NCBI RefSeq assembly: GCF_050947875.1
Contig: NW_027460291.1
Location: 31,061,589 to 31,125,588 of the forward strand
DNA: 64,000 nt
Direction: 5' to 3'
Source: Dermacentor variabilis
Taxonomy: Eukaryota; Arthropoda; Arachnida; Ixodida; Ixodidae
Shown: piece after piece, positions 11,149 to 22,703 of the stretch
Numbering within the stretch: position 1 is the first letter of the stretch
Layout of the letters: each line of letters opens with the position of its first letter
Notes under the pieces: model-generated
What the model saw: the letters and a program-made list of their open reading frames with translations, nothing else
Database searches by the model: none
What the model was told of the DNA's origin: nothing
Position numbers and translations under genes: made by a program

Positions 11149-12835
11149 CAGTGGGGAGCGAGAGAGCGCATCAGCGTCGGAGTGCTTGCGACAGGAGCGG
11201 TACATGACGCGGATGTCGTGCTCTTGCAAGCGAAGCGCCCAACGTCCCAAGCGTCCCGACGGGTCTTTCAAGGAAGAAAGCCAACAAAGGGCATGGTGGT
11301 CAGTAACTGCGCCGAAAGAACGGCCATAAAGGTATGGGCGAAACTTGCTTAGTGCCCAGATGATCGCTAGGCACTCCTTTTCTGTGACGGAGTAATTTAC
11401 TCTGCTTTCTTTAGAGTACTGCTCGCATAAGCGACGATGTATTCATCGTAGCCAGCTTTCCGTTGCGCTAAAACCGCGCCAAGGCCAACTCCGATGGCGT
11501 CAGTATGAAGTTCCGTGGGAGCATCAGGATCATAGTGGCGAAGAATCGGTGGTGAGGTCAACAAGTGGCGCAACTGCTGAAATGCTGCGTCACATTCAGG
11601 TGACCACGCTGCTATGCCGTTACTGGCGGAAAGTAAACTTGTCAAGAGTGCCATGATGGATGCGAAATTGCGTACAAAGCGATGAAAATAGGAACATAAG
11701 CCAATAAAACTTCTCAGCGTTTTGATTGACGGGGGCTTTGGGAAGTCTGCAACGGCGCGGAGCTTGTCTGGGTCCGGGAGGACGCCGTCTTTTGAGATAA
11801 CGTGACCCAAGATGGTTAGCTTGCTCGCAGCAAAACGGCACTTTTGAGGTTAAGCTGTAGGCCGGCAGATGCGAGACAGGTCAGAATCTCATGCAGGCGA
11901 GCGAGGTGTGTCGGAAAATCGGTTGACAAGACTGCGATGTCGTCGAGGTAACAAACAGGTCTTCCATTTGTGGCCGCGAAGGATGGTGTCGATCATACGC
12001 TCAAAAGTAGCAGGCGCGTTGCACAGCCTGAAGGGCATTACGTTAAACTCTTAGAGGTCTTCGGGTGTAACGAATGCGGTTTTTGGACGGTCAGTTTCGG
12101 TCATTGGAACTTGCCAGTACCCGGAGCGCAGATCCAAGGAATTGAAATATTCTGCGCCTCGTAAACAGTCGAGATCATCATCGATCCGAGGCAGTGGATA
12201 AACGTCTTTTCTTGTTATCTTGTTTAGGCGTCTCTAGTCGACACAGAAGCGAATGGCGCCATCTTTTTTTCTTACCAATAGGACAGCTAGGTTAAGATCA
12301 AGGATTTTGAGAGGGACGGATGACTCTACGTTTGAGCATATTGTCCACTCGCTCTGTGATGATTCGGCGCTCTTCAGCGGAGGCACGATACGGGCGCTGT
12401 CGCAAGGGGGAGTGGGAGCCTGTGTAGATGGTGTGAGAAACACCGGTGGCACGGCCCAATGACGTCTGATGACAGTCGAAAGAAGAGATAAACTTGTGAA
12501 GGAAAGCGAGAAGTTGGCAGCGATGAGAAGGGGAAAGAGCAGGGTCGATGGCGTTGTCAAAACCCACTGAAGGTGATGAGTCTGAGACCGAAGCGATGGC
12601 GTCAACGTGACGGAGGGAGTCGGTAGGAACATCGAGATCGTCAACATAGTCGACCACCTGGAAGTATCCTACGGTCTCTCCACGCAGTAGGCTGATCGGG
12701 TACTGGTAGTAGTTGGTGACCAGAATCACAGTTGACCCAGATGATATAGTAAGCACGGCAAACGGAAGAACAATGCATTTGCGCTGAGCAAACAAATCGG
12801 ACGGCGTGAATAGTACAGTGGCTTTGTGTGTCCCC
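11149..12835 (-). pseudogene. Gypsy 1 RT and RNase H
   Basis: Starts with a pre-RT linker (LFTPSDLFAQRKCIVLPFAV) and the HSPLRQRPYRASAEERRII block, then runs into RT. The motif IRFCVD is followed directly by a stop near 12234. The finger and palm between about 12230 and 11850 are readable only across frames. The connection domain is clear ([36 protein letters not shown]). RNase H follows, with [18 protein letters not shown] and [12 protein letters not shown], ending in DADALSRS. It would convert element RNA to DNA in a cytoplasmic particle. At least two stops and several frameshifts kill it. The upstream edge meets the AGAAAGAAAAAG-type tail of the inserted LINE at 12836. Confidence 0.9.
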
Positions 12836-15738
12836 AGAAAGAAAAAGAAAGAAAAATAAAGTGGGGAAGCCCGCAACACCAGCTAGGTATGGCAGGCGTA
12901 AGCCAATCAAAATAAATGAATAGGGGAGGCGAATGCCATCCCAAAGAAAAGTTGTAGAAAAGCCAATTAGGAAAAGAAAAAACGGAGGCAAGCCTGTAGA
13001 TGTTGAGAAGAATTGTCAAGGATGAAGAAGAAGAGAAGTAGCTAAACGCAGAATGAAAATCATGCTCCTAACAAGAACCAACAAAACCCCCCCCCAACCA
13101 CCCACTCACCGCTCCGGCTGCCATCCGCAGCACGGACGAGTTTTATTGAGGACAGCAAATGAGCTTGCGCAAGCCTGCCACACGGGAGGCCGGTACGGCA
13201 GGTCAGTGAGCCTGCAGGTCGGACCGGTCACTGTCCAGGGTAGGCCAGAGGCAAGCAGGTGAGCAGCAGGACACGGCAAGATGGTCACACGATGGGGCGG
13301 GAGGAATGAAGCCAACGGCTTGAGCTGCTACGCAGTCCAGGTACGTCCAAGGAGCGCGGGTTGAGACGGGAGGGCATGTGATGGTGACGGCGATGACGTC
13401 TGGAGGTCGGTGGTGAATACAGCAGGACGGGAGCAGCAAGCGCCTAAAAGTGCAAAGACCGACGCCCGGGGCACGAGTAGGCTGAGGATCGGAGGTGCCG
13501 GCAGCAGAGGAGGCATCTCCCAGACGGCCAGGAATGAAGGCCAGGCACGTGGAGCCGATGACAATGCCTGCACATGTGGCTAACAAGAGAGTAAGAAAGG
13601 CCGGAGTACACACAAAGAGCCAGAGATCATCATGTAGGAAGGGAGAAGGCGGAGCCACGAAGGATAGAAAAACTAGCAAAATGAATGATGAGGCATGTAG
13701 CCAGAGCCAGCTGACACGGGGAAGCCCCGCCAATTGTAGGCTGAAACAGTGCATTTGACAGAAGCAAACATGCAAAAGCAACATGGGTGAAAAGAATGAA
13801 GATAGCGTAGAAATGATATGGTCGAGTTATGATCCGTCAGGAGTACGAGAAGGAGGAGGAGATGAAGGGGAAACAGAAAGGACGGCCAGGCGCGCGAGAC
13901 GCAGAAGTAAAGCTCGTGAGCGGCGAGACCGCAATAGACTCGCGTAATTGGCTGGAGTCAACGACTGCACGTGAGCGTCGTCACACAACGCCCGAATGAC
14001 GTGCACAGTGTTCGGGCAGGTGGTAAAGTAATGTGATACGTCCGCGCACACAGCGCCACACGTACACACGTTGGACGTGTGGAGGTTGAATCTGTAAAGA
14101 TAGGAAACAAAATGACCATGGCCGGTAAACAAGTGGCTAAGAAGTTTAGTAGGTGGAAACCAGCGTGCGATGTCGTCGACACTCGGAACCCAGGGGTATA
14201 GGTGAGTGGAAGAACCCTCGCACTGCCAGTAACCACTCCATTGTAACCACGCAATGCGACGGAAACATGCGCGCACCGTATTAACTGACGCCGCCGCAAC
14301 GCGGAGGAGTCCCGTGCGAGCCGCAGACGTTGCAGCAGTGTCTGCCAACTCGTTGCCCACGACGCCCCGGTGTCCAGGGACGTGGTGCAGGTAAATCCGC
14401 CGGCCCTGACTAGCAAGCAAGGTGAGGGTCCGCTTAAATGCCCATATCCGGGAGTCAGTGTCTCGAAGATGCGACAGGGTGGACAATAAGGAAAGGCAGT
14501 CAGTGTAAAGATGGACGGGAGCGCTGGCCGGTAACGAGACTATGTGCGCGAGCGCCTCGGCGAAGGCAACAGCCTCGACGCTGTACGCACATGTTGCGTT
14601 GATGACCCGGAATTTACGGACGGCGGACAGGCGACCAGCCGGGTTAAATGCAACAAATGCCGCCCCCGCCGAAGTACTCGTGTACGCGCCATCAGTATAG
14701 ACGTGGAAAGCGGAGCGGGTGGCGATGCGAGCAGCTCCTGCGGGGGAGAGCCGCGTGAACATAAACCGGCAGGTTTCGCGTGGGTGATGGGTCCAACGAG
14801 TAAAGGAAGAGGCAACCTCGGTAGGGTGAAACGTGTCGCACCCAAAGTGCGTGACCTGGCGGAGCGTGAATAAAGAGAACTCCGCATGGAGGCGTTCCAG
14901 GTCAATCGTAAGAGGCGGACAGCGGGCTAAGATCTGGAGGGCGGAAGTCCGGGTGGTATGGTAGGCGCCGGTTAATGCGATTAACAACGATCGTTGCACC
15001 GACAGGACACGCGCCTGCAGATGTGTGGTCGGGAAAGGCGGCCACCATACAGGGGACGCGTATGCAATCGCAGGCAGTAGAACCTGTCTATATAAACGAT
15101 GCAAAAGTACTGGGCGCAGCATAAAATGCATGCGAACAAAAGTTAGTAATCGAGTAACCAATATCTCGGCTTTTGTTTTAAGAAAATCAACGTGGGCGTG
15201 AAAGTTTAGTTTGTTATCAAAGACCACGCCGAGGAGTTTAATGTGGTCCTGATGTTTTAGAAAAGCGCCATCCAATCGAATAGACGGACGGCGCTTAGAT
15301 GTACCAATGTGCCCGTTGTTGAAGAAGACAAAGAAAGATTTTGACTCGCTAATTTTGACCTTGTTTTGCCGGGCCCAATCGTAAATCAAGGTTAAGACAG
15401 ATTCCGCTAAAGCCTGCAATTGCAAGCGCGACGAGCCAGAGAGCAATACAACTGTGTCATCAGCGTAAGCCTGTATATGGACGCCCGGTGGTAACGGGAG
15501 ACTGAGTAATGAATGAATTATTAAATTCCAGAGTAGAGGGCTAAGTGGCGAACCCTGGGGACTGCCGATGGAAGGGCGAGCCGTTATGTCCCCAGTCTTA
15601 CAGCGGAGGACGACCGTCCGATCTGTAAGAAAGGACTGGAGGAGGCAATATAGGTTCGTTGGGCAGCGATTACGAAGAAAAAACAATACGCCATCATGCC
15701 ATACACTGTCAAAGGCGCCTGTAAAATCCAAGTCAGAT
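12836..15738 (-). mobile_element. 5'-truncated LINE (R1/LOA/I-like) nested in Gypsy 1
   Basis: Inserted between the protease and RT of Gypsy 1, in the same orientation. It begins inside RT (at the LDFTGAFDSVWH block), so it is 5'-truncated. It runs through RT, RNase H and a zinc-binding C-terminus to a stop at 13827, then a 3' untranslated part with an AATAAA signal near 13145. It ends in a C/T-rich tail (minus strand) at 12836-12861. No clear target duplication is visible. The stretch at 12862-13080 could be a separate small insertion. Confidence 0.8.
13827..15738 (-). CDS. LINE RT-RNase H, N-terminally truncated but open
   Basis: About 637 codons without a stop, reading on from the Gypsy protease frame as one 755-codon ORF (13827-16094). 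It carries the RT palm A block LDFTGAFDSVW, GSPQGSPLSPLLWNL, and the catalytic AYADDTVVL, intact. RNase H follows, with YTDGAYTS, AFAEALAHIV, LYTDCLSLL and HVPGHRGVVGNELAD, so its catalytic acids look complete. The C-terminus has a CTCGAVCADVSHYFTTC zinc-type motif. The endonuclease and RT fingers are absent. RNase H plus the GSPQGS...WN signature suits LOA- or I-like LINEs; the clade is not settled. It is labelled CDS only because it is open. No promoter or native start exists, so it is best regarded as a recent dead-on-arrival copy. Confidence 0.75.
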
Positions 15739-16230
15739 GCGGCATCAGACGACAGGACAACAGCCATCGACGACTCAGGGGGTATGGTTGTGTCGGCATC
15801 AACAGCGCGTTTGTCGGCAAAGTGATGAGAGCTGGTCAACAGTGATTCAGATAGGGGTAAAAGCGACACTTGTGCACGCGAACTGTCAATGACAGCATGA
15901 TGACGTGACAGGAAATCACAACCAAGGATGAGGTCGCGACAGCACGATGGTAGCACGAAACACTCGATTATGTAGAGAACGTCGTTGATGACGACACGGG
16001 CCGTGCATACAGCTGAAGGGTGAATTCGCGCGGGCTGGCAGTGGCGAGCACCAGGCCAGAGCGAGCTGTAGTCACTTTTCGTAATTTGCGACAAAAGTTC
16101 TCGTGAAGGACGGAAATGGCTGCTCCGGTATCGACTAGTGCCACTGCGGGTACTCCCTCTACAAAAACGGTAATAACATTTTGCGGTGAAGAATGAGGTC
16201 TTGAAAACGTCGATTCATTTGCAGTTATTG
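15739..16230 (-). pseudogene. Gypsy 1 aspartic protease
   Basis: The active-site block VDTGAAISVLHENFC is readable near 16100-16140, with D-T-G intact. The C-terminal half, VVINDVLYIIECFVLPSCCR followed by DLILGCDFLSRHHAVID, lies in a different frame (15960-15830). A frameshift near 16040 therefore breaks the domain. A short linker (SSMAVVLSSDAASD) follows, and the frame then passes into the inserted LINE. The domain would process the Gag-Pol polyprotein. The family match is strong; the gene is inactive. Confidence 0.82.
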
Positions 16231-16419
16231 CTTTGGAAACTGCGCCAGTCAGTTTCCCTCTTCAGTGGGAGCTCGACGACGCAGTGGCGAAATCGAACGC
16301 CGACGAGGGGAAGGGGAACGCCGAGTTTTCGACCGGCGATCAGTGTCAAGACGTCGCGGTGAAAATGGAGGCATGGCGGCGTATTGCATCACGTAGCTCG
16401 GCGTGTAAAAGGTGGTACG

Positions 16420-17325
16420 CCTAGTTTAGGCGCGGCGGCGACAAAAATGCGCCACATGACCAGCAATGCCGCAGACGAAGTAGATAGGCCAGTTGTCTTG
16501 AGTGCGCCACGTCTCGGTGGGGCGAAAAAACTGTGGTGAGGGTCGGGCAACTGCAAATGAAGCCGGATGCACGGGCGATGAAAAAGAAGCTGTCGGCGCA
16601 GATGGCCGTACAACCACGGCTGCATAATTGAGCGGGAGCGACGTAGGATGAGTGGCAAAATCGGTATGGGACAGCGGCACACTCATAGGATTGGGTGGGG
16701 GGGTCGTAGGAGCTACAGGAAGCTCTTCGGATATCTGAGTCCGGATGGCTTGCTGCAGCATTTGAGGCAAAGCTGCCGTAGGTGCGTCGCTATGAGGCAG
16801 CAGCGAGGGCTGCCTGACCACCTCTTCACGAATAAAGTCTTTGATATGCTGCGAGAGGGTCGAGTTGGTTATTTCGGCAGAAACCGCGATGCTCGAGACG
16901 GGAATCGGCGTGCTGAATGTTCTGGCGGGCGATGGAACGTTGGCGGCGCAGCTCGTCAATGCTCTGGCAGAGGTTAATCAGGACGGACATGCTAGTTGGG
17001 CTTTTGGCCAGCAACATCTGGAATGCGCCGTCCTCGATGCCCTTGAGGATATGTTTGATCTTGTCATTTTCTGACACGCTGGGATTTACTCGCTTGCACA
17101 AATCGAGAACATCCTCGATGTAGCTGTCTCTCCAGGCTGCTGTGCGCGCTGGGGCAGGTGCTGTTCAGCCCGTAGCTTAGGCACAGTTGGGCGGTCACAG
17201 ACTTCGACAAAAAGAGTTGTAAACGCGGACCAACTTGTAAAGTCGGATTGGTGGTTGAAGAACCAAAGTTTGGCTACGTCGGCGAGGTAGAAAGGCACGT
17301 GGGTCAGCTCAGACTGGTCATGCCA
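16420..17325 (-). pseudogene. Gypsy 1 Gag
   Basis: The capsid-like region includes HVPFYLADVAKLWFFNHQSD, FTTLFVEVC and IKHILKGIEDGAFQMLL. A Pro/Ser-rich linker and a zinc knuckle near 16433-16490 follow. The knuckle reads Y-F-V-C-G-I-A-G-H-V-A-H-F-C, so the first Cys of the expected C-x2-C-x4-H-x4-C is Tyr, an inactivating change. Frames are broken near 17086 and 16826-16960. The N-terminus is missing: similarity stops near 17325 where Penelope-like sequence begins. Gag would form the particle that packages element RNA. Confidence 0.82.
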
Positions 17326-17329
17326 TTTT

Positions 17330-17575
17330 TTATGGGCACTTACACAGTACTCAGCGGTCCTTTACTCTCACTTCGACACGCTAACACATTTTCCCTCGTT
17401 TCCGCATCCTCCCGCCTCACACCCTCTCCCCTTTAGAAGAACCCCACCTATATATGCTGTAGCGAGGAAAGCATACGTCGCCCTGAAGACGACAAGTCCA
17501 CTTGTCGAAACGTTGGCTCCTGCATTCACCTTGTTCACGTTTTGCTCAACACCACTACACGTTACCTTAAAAGGA
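17330..17575 (+). mobile_element. Penelope-like element tail with hammerhead-like motif
   Basis: The plus-strand segment holds CTGAAGA (17483-17489), then a 7-bp stem CGACAAG/CTTGTCG (17490-17507) with loop TCCA, then AAACG and TTGGC. This CTGANGA-stem-GAAACG arrangement resembles the hammerhead ribozyme motif described in terminal repeats of Penelope-like retroelements. Downstream CTCCTGCATTCACCTTG text fits the same repeat class in my recollection. The closing C-G pair uses the G that a strict core leaves unpaired, so it is either degenerate or folds slightly differently. No PLE RT is adjacent, so this is a fragment, apparently replacing the 5' end of Gypsy 1. Confidence 0.45.
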
Positions 17576-17934
17576 AATGTCCCATAAATTTCTATAAGAA
17601 CGGCTAATCCATCGTAAAAATAATCGGCGAAGAAAACAGGTGCACTCTCGTGTACAAAAACAAGTAATAAAGAAAACGGTAGCCTTTTATTTGGAGAGGG
17701 CCATAAACGCTCCCTCCGGGTAAATACTAGAGTACATCTGATATTCGAAACAAAAGAAAACAAGGAACGCGCAACCCTACCCAAACAACTTTATATTGTG
17801 TGTCACACCCTGTAAGCATACAAATGCCCGCGACTGCATGTGTGCTTTGTGCGTTTACGTAAATATCAATCGCTCCTATTTACCGTGCGCATTATGCTAA
17901 TATGCACATGGGTGGACCACGGTGTATATAGTGA
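17576..17934. other. Unassigned sequence
   Basis: No coding frame, inverted repeat or RNA gene was recognised between the Penelope-like tail and the next LINE fragment. Confidence 0.4.
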
Positions 17935-18170
17935 AAGAGAGAAAACTTTATTCCTTGCTGGGGTCAAGGGAGGCGGGGGGCCGGGAGCCCCACCGGAGCA
18001 TCCTTTCCAGGCGGCGGCCAGACCTTGAGTCTTGGCGGCGTCGTCGGCCAGCCGGACTGCCCATAGTTGGTTCTCCGAGAGCAGCATGGCCTACCGCTGC
18101 TCGGGCGTGGTGATCCTGAATGTAGGACTGGTGCTGTGTTTGATGGTGTGTGGCGCTGCGGGGCATGCAG
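17935..18170 (-). mobile_element. 3' end of a non-LTR retrotransposon
   Basis: On the minus strand the last coding residues (ENQLWAVRLADDAA... then KGCSGGAPG) are followed by a polyadenylation signal AATAAA near 17948. A TCTCTCTTTCAC-type pyrimidine tail follows. This layout matches severely 5'-truncated LINE copies. No RT motif is present. Clade unknown. Confidence 0.5.
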
Positions 18171-19394
18171 GACCCATCCTTATCGACTGCAAGCGTTCAT
18201 TCGTGGTTAGAATGTATACGAAGTGGAAATATTCGGGCTTGAGTTTGCGCATACGAATACAGGGCCCGCGGATGTTTATGCACGAGGGGAAATCATATGC
18301 GCGTGTACGCATGCCTTTGTTTGACGAAAGTCGCACGTGTATACGCATAGTAGTGCACTGTGTGGGGCTCATAACTTATGCGGTATTTTCTACACGCCCC
18401 TCCGTACACTCTCGTGTTTCTGCCGCTATCTTCCTCCTTCCGAAAGGTGTAGGCTATTATTTGCCCTTTTTTTTCATTTCTTTTTACTTGTTATTAGCAT
18501 CGAACGCCACCGGTGGCAGCGCTGCGAACTCCAGTCGCGTGACGTCTCCGAGATACTCATATTTGTCGTCTGCTGAAGTCCGGGCAGAAACGCACTGCGT
18601 TCGTATTTCTTCTCTGCCTGTGTCGGTATATGCGCTGCACGATATACTGTGATAGTACAGCTCATTTCTTCACACACTGATTTAATGCAATTGAATGGTT
18701 TCCAGTCAACAAATACACTCTGCCTTTCTTTTTTGCTTATTTGTCCTCCGTAATGGTGCAATGGTTGTGGCCAGGGAGAGACAATATCTCAGTCGCAAAT
18801 CATCGCATCGACTGAGTTGCCGTGTGACATTAAACACGGTGGATTTGTTTCATCCAGAAAGCGATCGGTCTGGTAACCGCGTAAATTACGGGAAAAGAAG
18901 GGGGGATTTATGAATTAGTCTCTCGTTCCCACAGTATTTTATTTGTACTTGAAGCACTGCCACCGAGGCTGCGGACTTCGACTCAGCGGAGTTCGACGAT
19001 CGCGCTCATATAGGCAAATCCGTTCTACAGTGAGCGTCACTGAGCCTTTCGTTGTGACAGCCTGTGAACGATACTCTGTATAGCGAAGTGCAAGCCGCTC
19101 AAAGTGAGTTGCCCGTCTGACTGGAGTGCGTTTCATGGCCCCGCACTCACCGTGCCGAAGCCCTTTCCTTATGATACGACGCACCGTTCAAGCACAGCCC
19201 GCGGAATCTGCTCAGCTTATAACGGTTGATCGCAGTAGAAGGCGCACGTGTAGAATTCTTTGAAACGCTCGGCTTGAGGACCCGTAACCGCCGGTTAAAT
19301 TAAACAACCCACCACGTTCTCTCTCTCTCTCCATGTTCTGTCAGCTTTGTTCAAAATTATTGTGGAGAAACAGTTGTTGCGGAGAAGCGCTTGT

Positions 19395-19398
<4 letters not shown>
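18171..19398. other. Unassigned sequence
   Basis: Short frames on both strands show no family features. No terminal repeats were found. A CT run at 19319-19330 precedes the TA microsatellite. Confidence 0.4.

Positions 19399-19438
<40 letters not shown>
19399..19438. repeat. (TA)n microsatellite
   Basis: About 19 TA units, ending in a TAT/ATA interruption. Confidence 0.95.
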
Positions 19439-19443
<5 letters not shown>

Positions 19444-19826
19444 AAGCCTCTAATGGCGTTCGCACATCGTCGATGAGCATGATCATGCGACGGTCAAAAG
19501 AGTTACACGGCCAAGAAAGCCGACTGCAGCCTCGACCGCGTCGTCGAGGCCGCGGCTAGTACACGATTTGCTGCTTCGGCGCCTGCGGAGCCCAGAGCGC
19601 TCCGAATCCCTGAGGATAAGGGACGCACTGTATAAACCGTTTTATTGAGGGCGCCGCCATATTGCGATTGCAGCGCCGTGTTCGTGCGGCGCCATGCTCT
19701 GTGCGATCGCGCTGGAGGGTGCACGGCAAACGTGCTGCTGACGACGAGTGGCAAGTTTTCGCGCTTTCCCGAGAGGCGACAGCAAGTTGTTTGGATTGGA
19801 AAACTTCTTAGTTTGTCGTCACTAAT

Positions 19827-20444
19827 ACCCCTGTCAAGCGGGCAAGTCGGGACCTTAAGTGGCACTTTTGGCTACGCGGTGCTAAATGGGAAAACAGAGC
19901 GCACTCGCACTAAAATAATGGCGACAGGCTAAAATCATGTTTTTTGAAGATGTACATTCGAATAAAGAAAAACCTTCTAAGAACCGACTGTTTTACTTGT
20001 ATTGTAAATAATAAACAATCTTAACCTATATTTACTCTACAAAAACGAAAACATTTTGATCATAAGAGTGTTACGAGTCAAGGCCGGCCAAGACGAATGC
20101 CTAGCTAATCCAGAACAAGATGGTCTCGTGCGTGCGACGAGGTGGCGTTTGATCCTGGTAGAACAGAATATGAGCGATTTTTGTTCTGATTATTTTGTTA
20201 AAAGCTGTTCAGCAACTAGAATGAACTTCTGTGTCCTTTTTCTATGCATTACATTTGTACCGTTGAAACCGCTGGCGGCGAGGCTACGCACTCGATCAGG
20301 AAAGTGCGTTCTGTGAACGCGTACTCCGACCGGAGTGCACCCTTCTGCAAGTACACTGCGCTTGCGGGGCTTAGATTTGTGAAAGTGCACTTAAAACTGA
20401 GTGCACTCTCCGTAAAGGCACTTAACTTGCCCGCTTGACAGGGG
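19827..20444. mobile_element. 618-bp MITE with CCCCTGTCAAGC ends
   Basis: Both ends read inward as CCCCTGTCAAGCGGGCAAGT, a 20-bp perfect terminal inverted repeat, followed by TTAAGTGC-type similarity. The interior has no transposase and contains repeated AGTGCACTT/AAGTGCACT motifs near 20385-20410. Immediate flanks are ATA on the left and CATA on the right, so no target duplication is secure. It is therefore a non-autonomous DNA transposon of unknown superfamily. Confidence 0.8.
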
Positions 20445-20611
20445 CATAAGCTTTTAGCTTCGATATAGCCGCAATATCGAACGGGCCTAGAAGGCGCTCC
20501 CGCAGTTCTCCCACGATCGAAATAGGGGGCGAGTCAAGTCTGAACATTGTCGATACGTAACGTATACATGTAACGTGTTATTATTGTATGTCTAGCCTTG
20601 AACTCTATTAA

Positions 20612-22703
20612 AGGGAAGCTGAAAGCTTTTCCAGAAAAAATGAGTGAAGAGCAGTACGTAGTGGTTTTCACCTCTCTGAATTCGAATATCGCATCGAAAT
20701 TGAGCGAAAGAAAGCGCAAACATATTTTATTTCGACGAAAAGTGCAGCAACAGACACACCCAGCTCGCGCGCGTCGTTTTCGCCTGTGATTGGTCGGGCG
20801 CCTCGTGACGTCAACAATGGTGTTCGTCCGGACCGACTGCTGCTGCTACACACGAAGCACGGTTCAAGGTAGTTTGGTGGTGTTTTGCTGAGACGGTCAT
20901 GGAAAATTTCGAGAGCTTGCGTTTCTCTAAGGAGTTCGGCGTTAAGTCCAAACTCCACGAGAGCGATTTTGCGCGCGACGGTGACGGGCGACGGCTTCGA
21001 GCGACAAAACGGGCCGTCGCTTGAACAAATCGCTCGGTGTTGTCGCTCGATCGCTCGTTTCTAGAAATCTAGAACTCGTCGTTCGTCGCCCGGAAATGCT
21101 ATGAGCGACTAGCCAATAGTGCGAAGCCGAAACTGGATGTACATAACTCAAATACTAGGGTTTCTCGCACGAAACGCGCAAACTATTGAATTTTACACGT
21201 GTGAGAATAGGAACCTAGTGCAAGACCTTCAGAAATATTTTATGCTCCTTCTTCAGTAAAATACATCAACTTAAATTGATAAAGCATGCGTCACGCTAGT
21301 TTGGGCGCGTATATTGCGGCCCTCATACCGGGAAGTCGTCGCTCAAAGCCGTCGCTCGCGCGGAGTTCGGCTTGCAGGCGACGAGTGAACGCGACAGCCA
21401 TCGCCTCGCTTGTCGCGCTGTCGCGTGAAAGATCACTTGTAAGGGGTTTATACTTTACTCCCTACATGTACGAGCCGATTGCGAAGAGCCGGCCTCTCCA
21501 GGAAGCAAAAAAAACCTGGTGCAAGCGCTGCTTTCCACGCGAACGAAGGCGAAGTGTTAGCATCTCCTTGTGTTGCAAATGTTCTTTGGCGAGTATGTTT
21601 TTTGCTAAGCTGCATTCAGCGTTCCAGTGAGTACGTTTCCGGGCAAACAATTGTAGTGTTATGTTCCTGCATGCCTCCTCTCAGAACGTATGCGGTGATG
21701 CGATCTTCGGCATTTGTGCGCTGCCCCAAAGCTGTCGGCAATCTACACAGACGGTTTAAACGCGGGAAAAGTTTACCGGCTGTTGTAGCACGTGTAGTAT
21801 AGAACCTTCATCAGCGCGCCATCCGCACGCTACTCGTAACCGGCGATTTCCGTCGGCTATGTCAGATGGTCGGTTTCTCTATGTGTGAGAGAGAAGGGGG
21901 AGCGCAGCGTCCTGGCGTGAGCAGGCTTTCCAACACATGCAAACTTTACGCTTGCACTGCGTTATGGTAGCTGCATGCAGGCTGTTTCACAACACACGTG
22001 CGAATAGAAAATTCGCGGCGCTTGGCGATGAAACCTGCGTCAAGGGTGGGAGATAAACATGCATCTTCCGTTCAGCGTGCTAATTATTTTTTTATAAGAA
22101 ACCAAAGCACGCATTATTGATAAACTCCGGTAGTAATCGTCACGGAAGTGGTTAGAGCACAACACTGTTGTTCTTGAGCGCTTGAAGTTGTTTCGCTTCA
22201 CAGCAGCCTCCCACTTAGCTGAAAGCTTCTTGTATTGCAGGAACTAATGGAACATCGAAGCATCGTCGCGGCCACTGGTGTTCGTGCAAGCGTAGGCTGC
22301 ACAGAACACCGGCATGATCGGCCTACAAGTTCAATTGATGCTGCGCACGTCAACTACCACTCCTATATACACACAAACAAAGGAATGTAGGGTCGAGCGA
22401 AGCAGATTAAGACGGCACGCACGCAGAAATAAGCCCGGTCAGGCACGGTCGCGGACACTGCGAAGGAGCGGAACACCAGTGTTGACGTCACTACGCCGCG
22501 GTTTCCGGTCTTCGCTCGCATCGTCAGCGTCAGCAGCAGCGCGCGGCCCTTGACGAGGGGCGGAGCTACAGCGCAATTTTAACCGACGATTGCGTCGCTC
22601 CGAAGTGAAAAATCCCCCCCAAAATTTTACCTTCATGGTTTATAAGGTTCCCGCATTCGTATATGAGCGTCTTATTGAATTCGACAGACTCTTCAGCTTC
22701 CCT
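20612..22703 (+). mobile_element. Kolobok-like DNA transposon, TTAA-flanked, nonfunctional
   Basis: Ends read AGGGAAGCTGAA inward from both sides (20612 rightward, 22703 leftward), and each is flanked by TTAA (20608-20611 and 22704-22707). TTAA duplication with AGGG ends is typical of Kolobok-type elements (piggyBac also uses TTAA). Two coding scraps remain on the plus strand, MENFESLRFSKEFGVK at about 20899-20948 and PYMYEPIAKSRPLQEAKK at about 21464-21517. They look like one N-terminal exon split by a nested insertion. No transposase catalytic domain is visible, so the copy is non-autonomous. The superfamily is inferred from the ends. Confidence 0.7.
20949..21460. mobile_element. Nested GCGACGG-rich MITE inside the Kolobok-like element
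   Basis: About 510 bp of sequence rich in CGTCGC/GCGACG words (20955-21060 and 21325-21430) separates two coding scraps that look contiguous in the host element. The two halves show inverted similarity, such as GCGCGACGG on the left against its complement on the right. Exact ends and target duplication are not resolved. Confidence 0.5.

Larger units (their letters stand above)
4303..17325 (-). mobile_element. Ty3/Gypsy retrotransposon 1, split by two insertions
   Basis: Read on the minus strand, gag (17325-16420), protease (about 16230-15739), RT and RNase H (12835-11149) and integrase (11148-10560, then 5035-4303) occur in canonical Ty3/Gypsy order. About 4.6 kb of element sequence is spread over 13 kb. 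A DNA transposon at 5036-10559 separates the integrase catalytic core, and a LINE at 12836-15738 separates protease from RT. The 5' end is missing: gag starts abruptly near 17325 against unrelated Penelope-like sequence, and neither LTR is recognised. Stops, frameshifts and lost catalytic residues show it is long dead. Confidence 0.88.

Noticed and set aside
12836..13784. Minus frames of 97-193 codons downstream of the LINE stop
   Set aside because: They are the 3' untranslated part of the nested LINE, with an AATAAA signal and pyrimidine tail.
18032..18652. 206-codon plus ORF as a gene
   Set aside because: Its first part is antisense to the LINE 3' end at 17935-18170 and the rest has no family resemblance.
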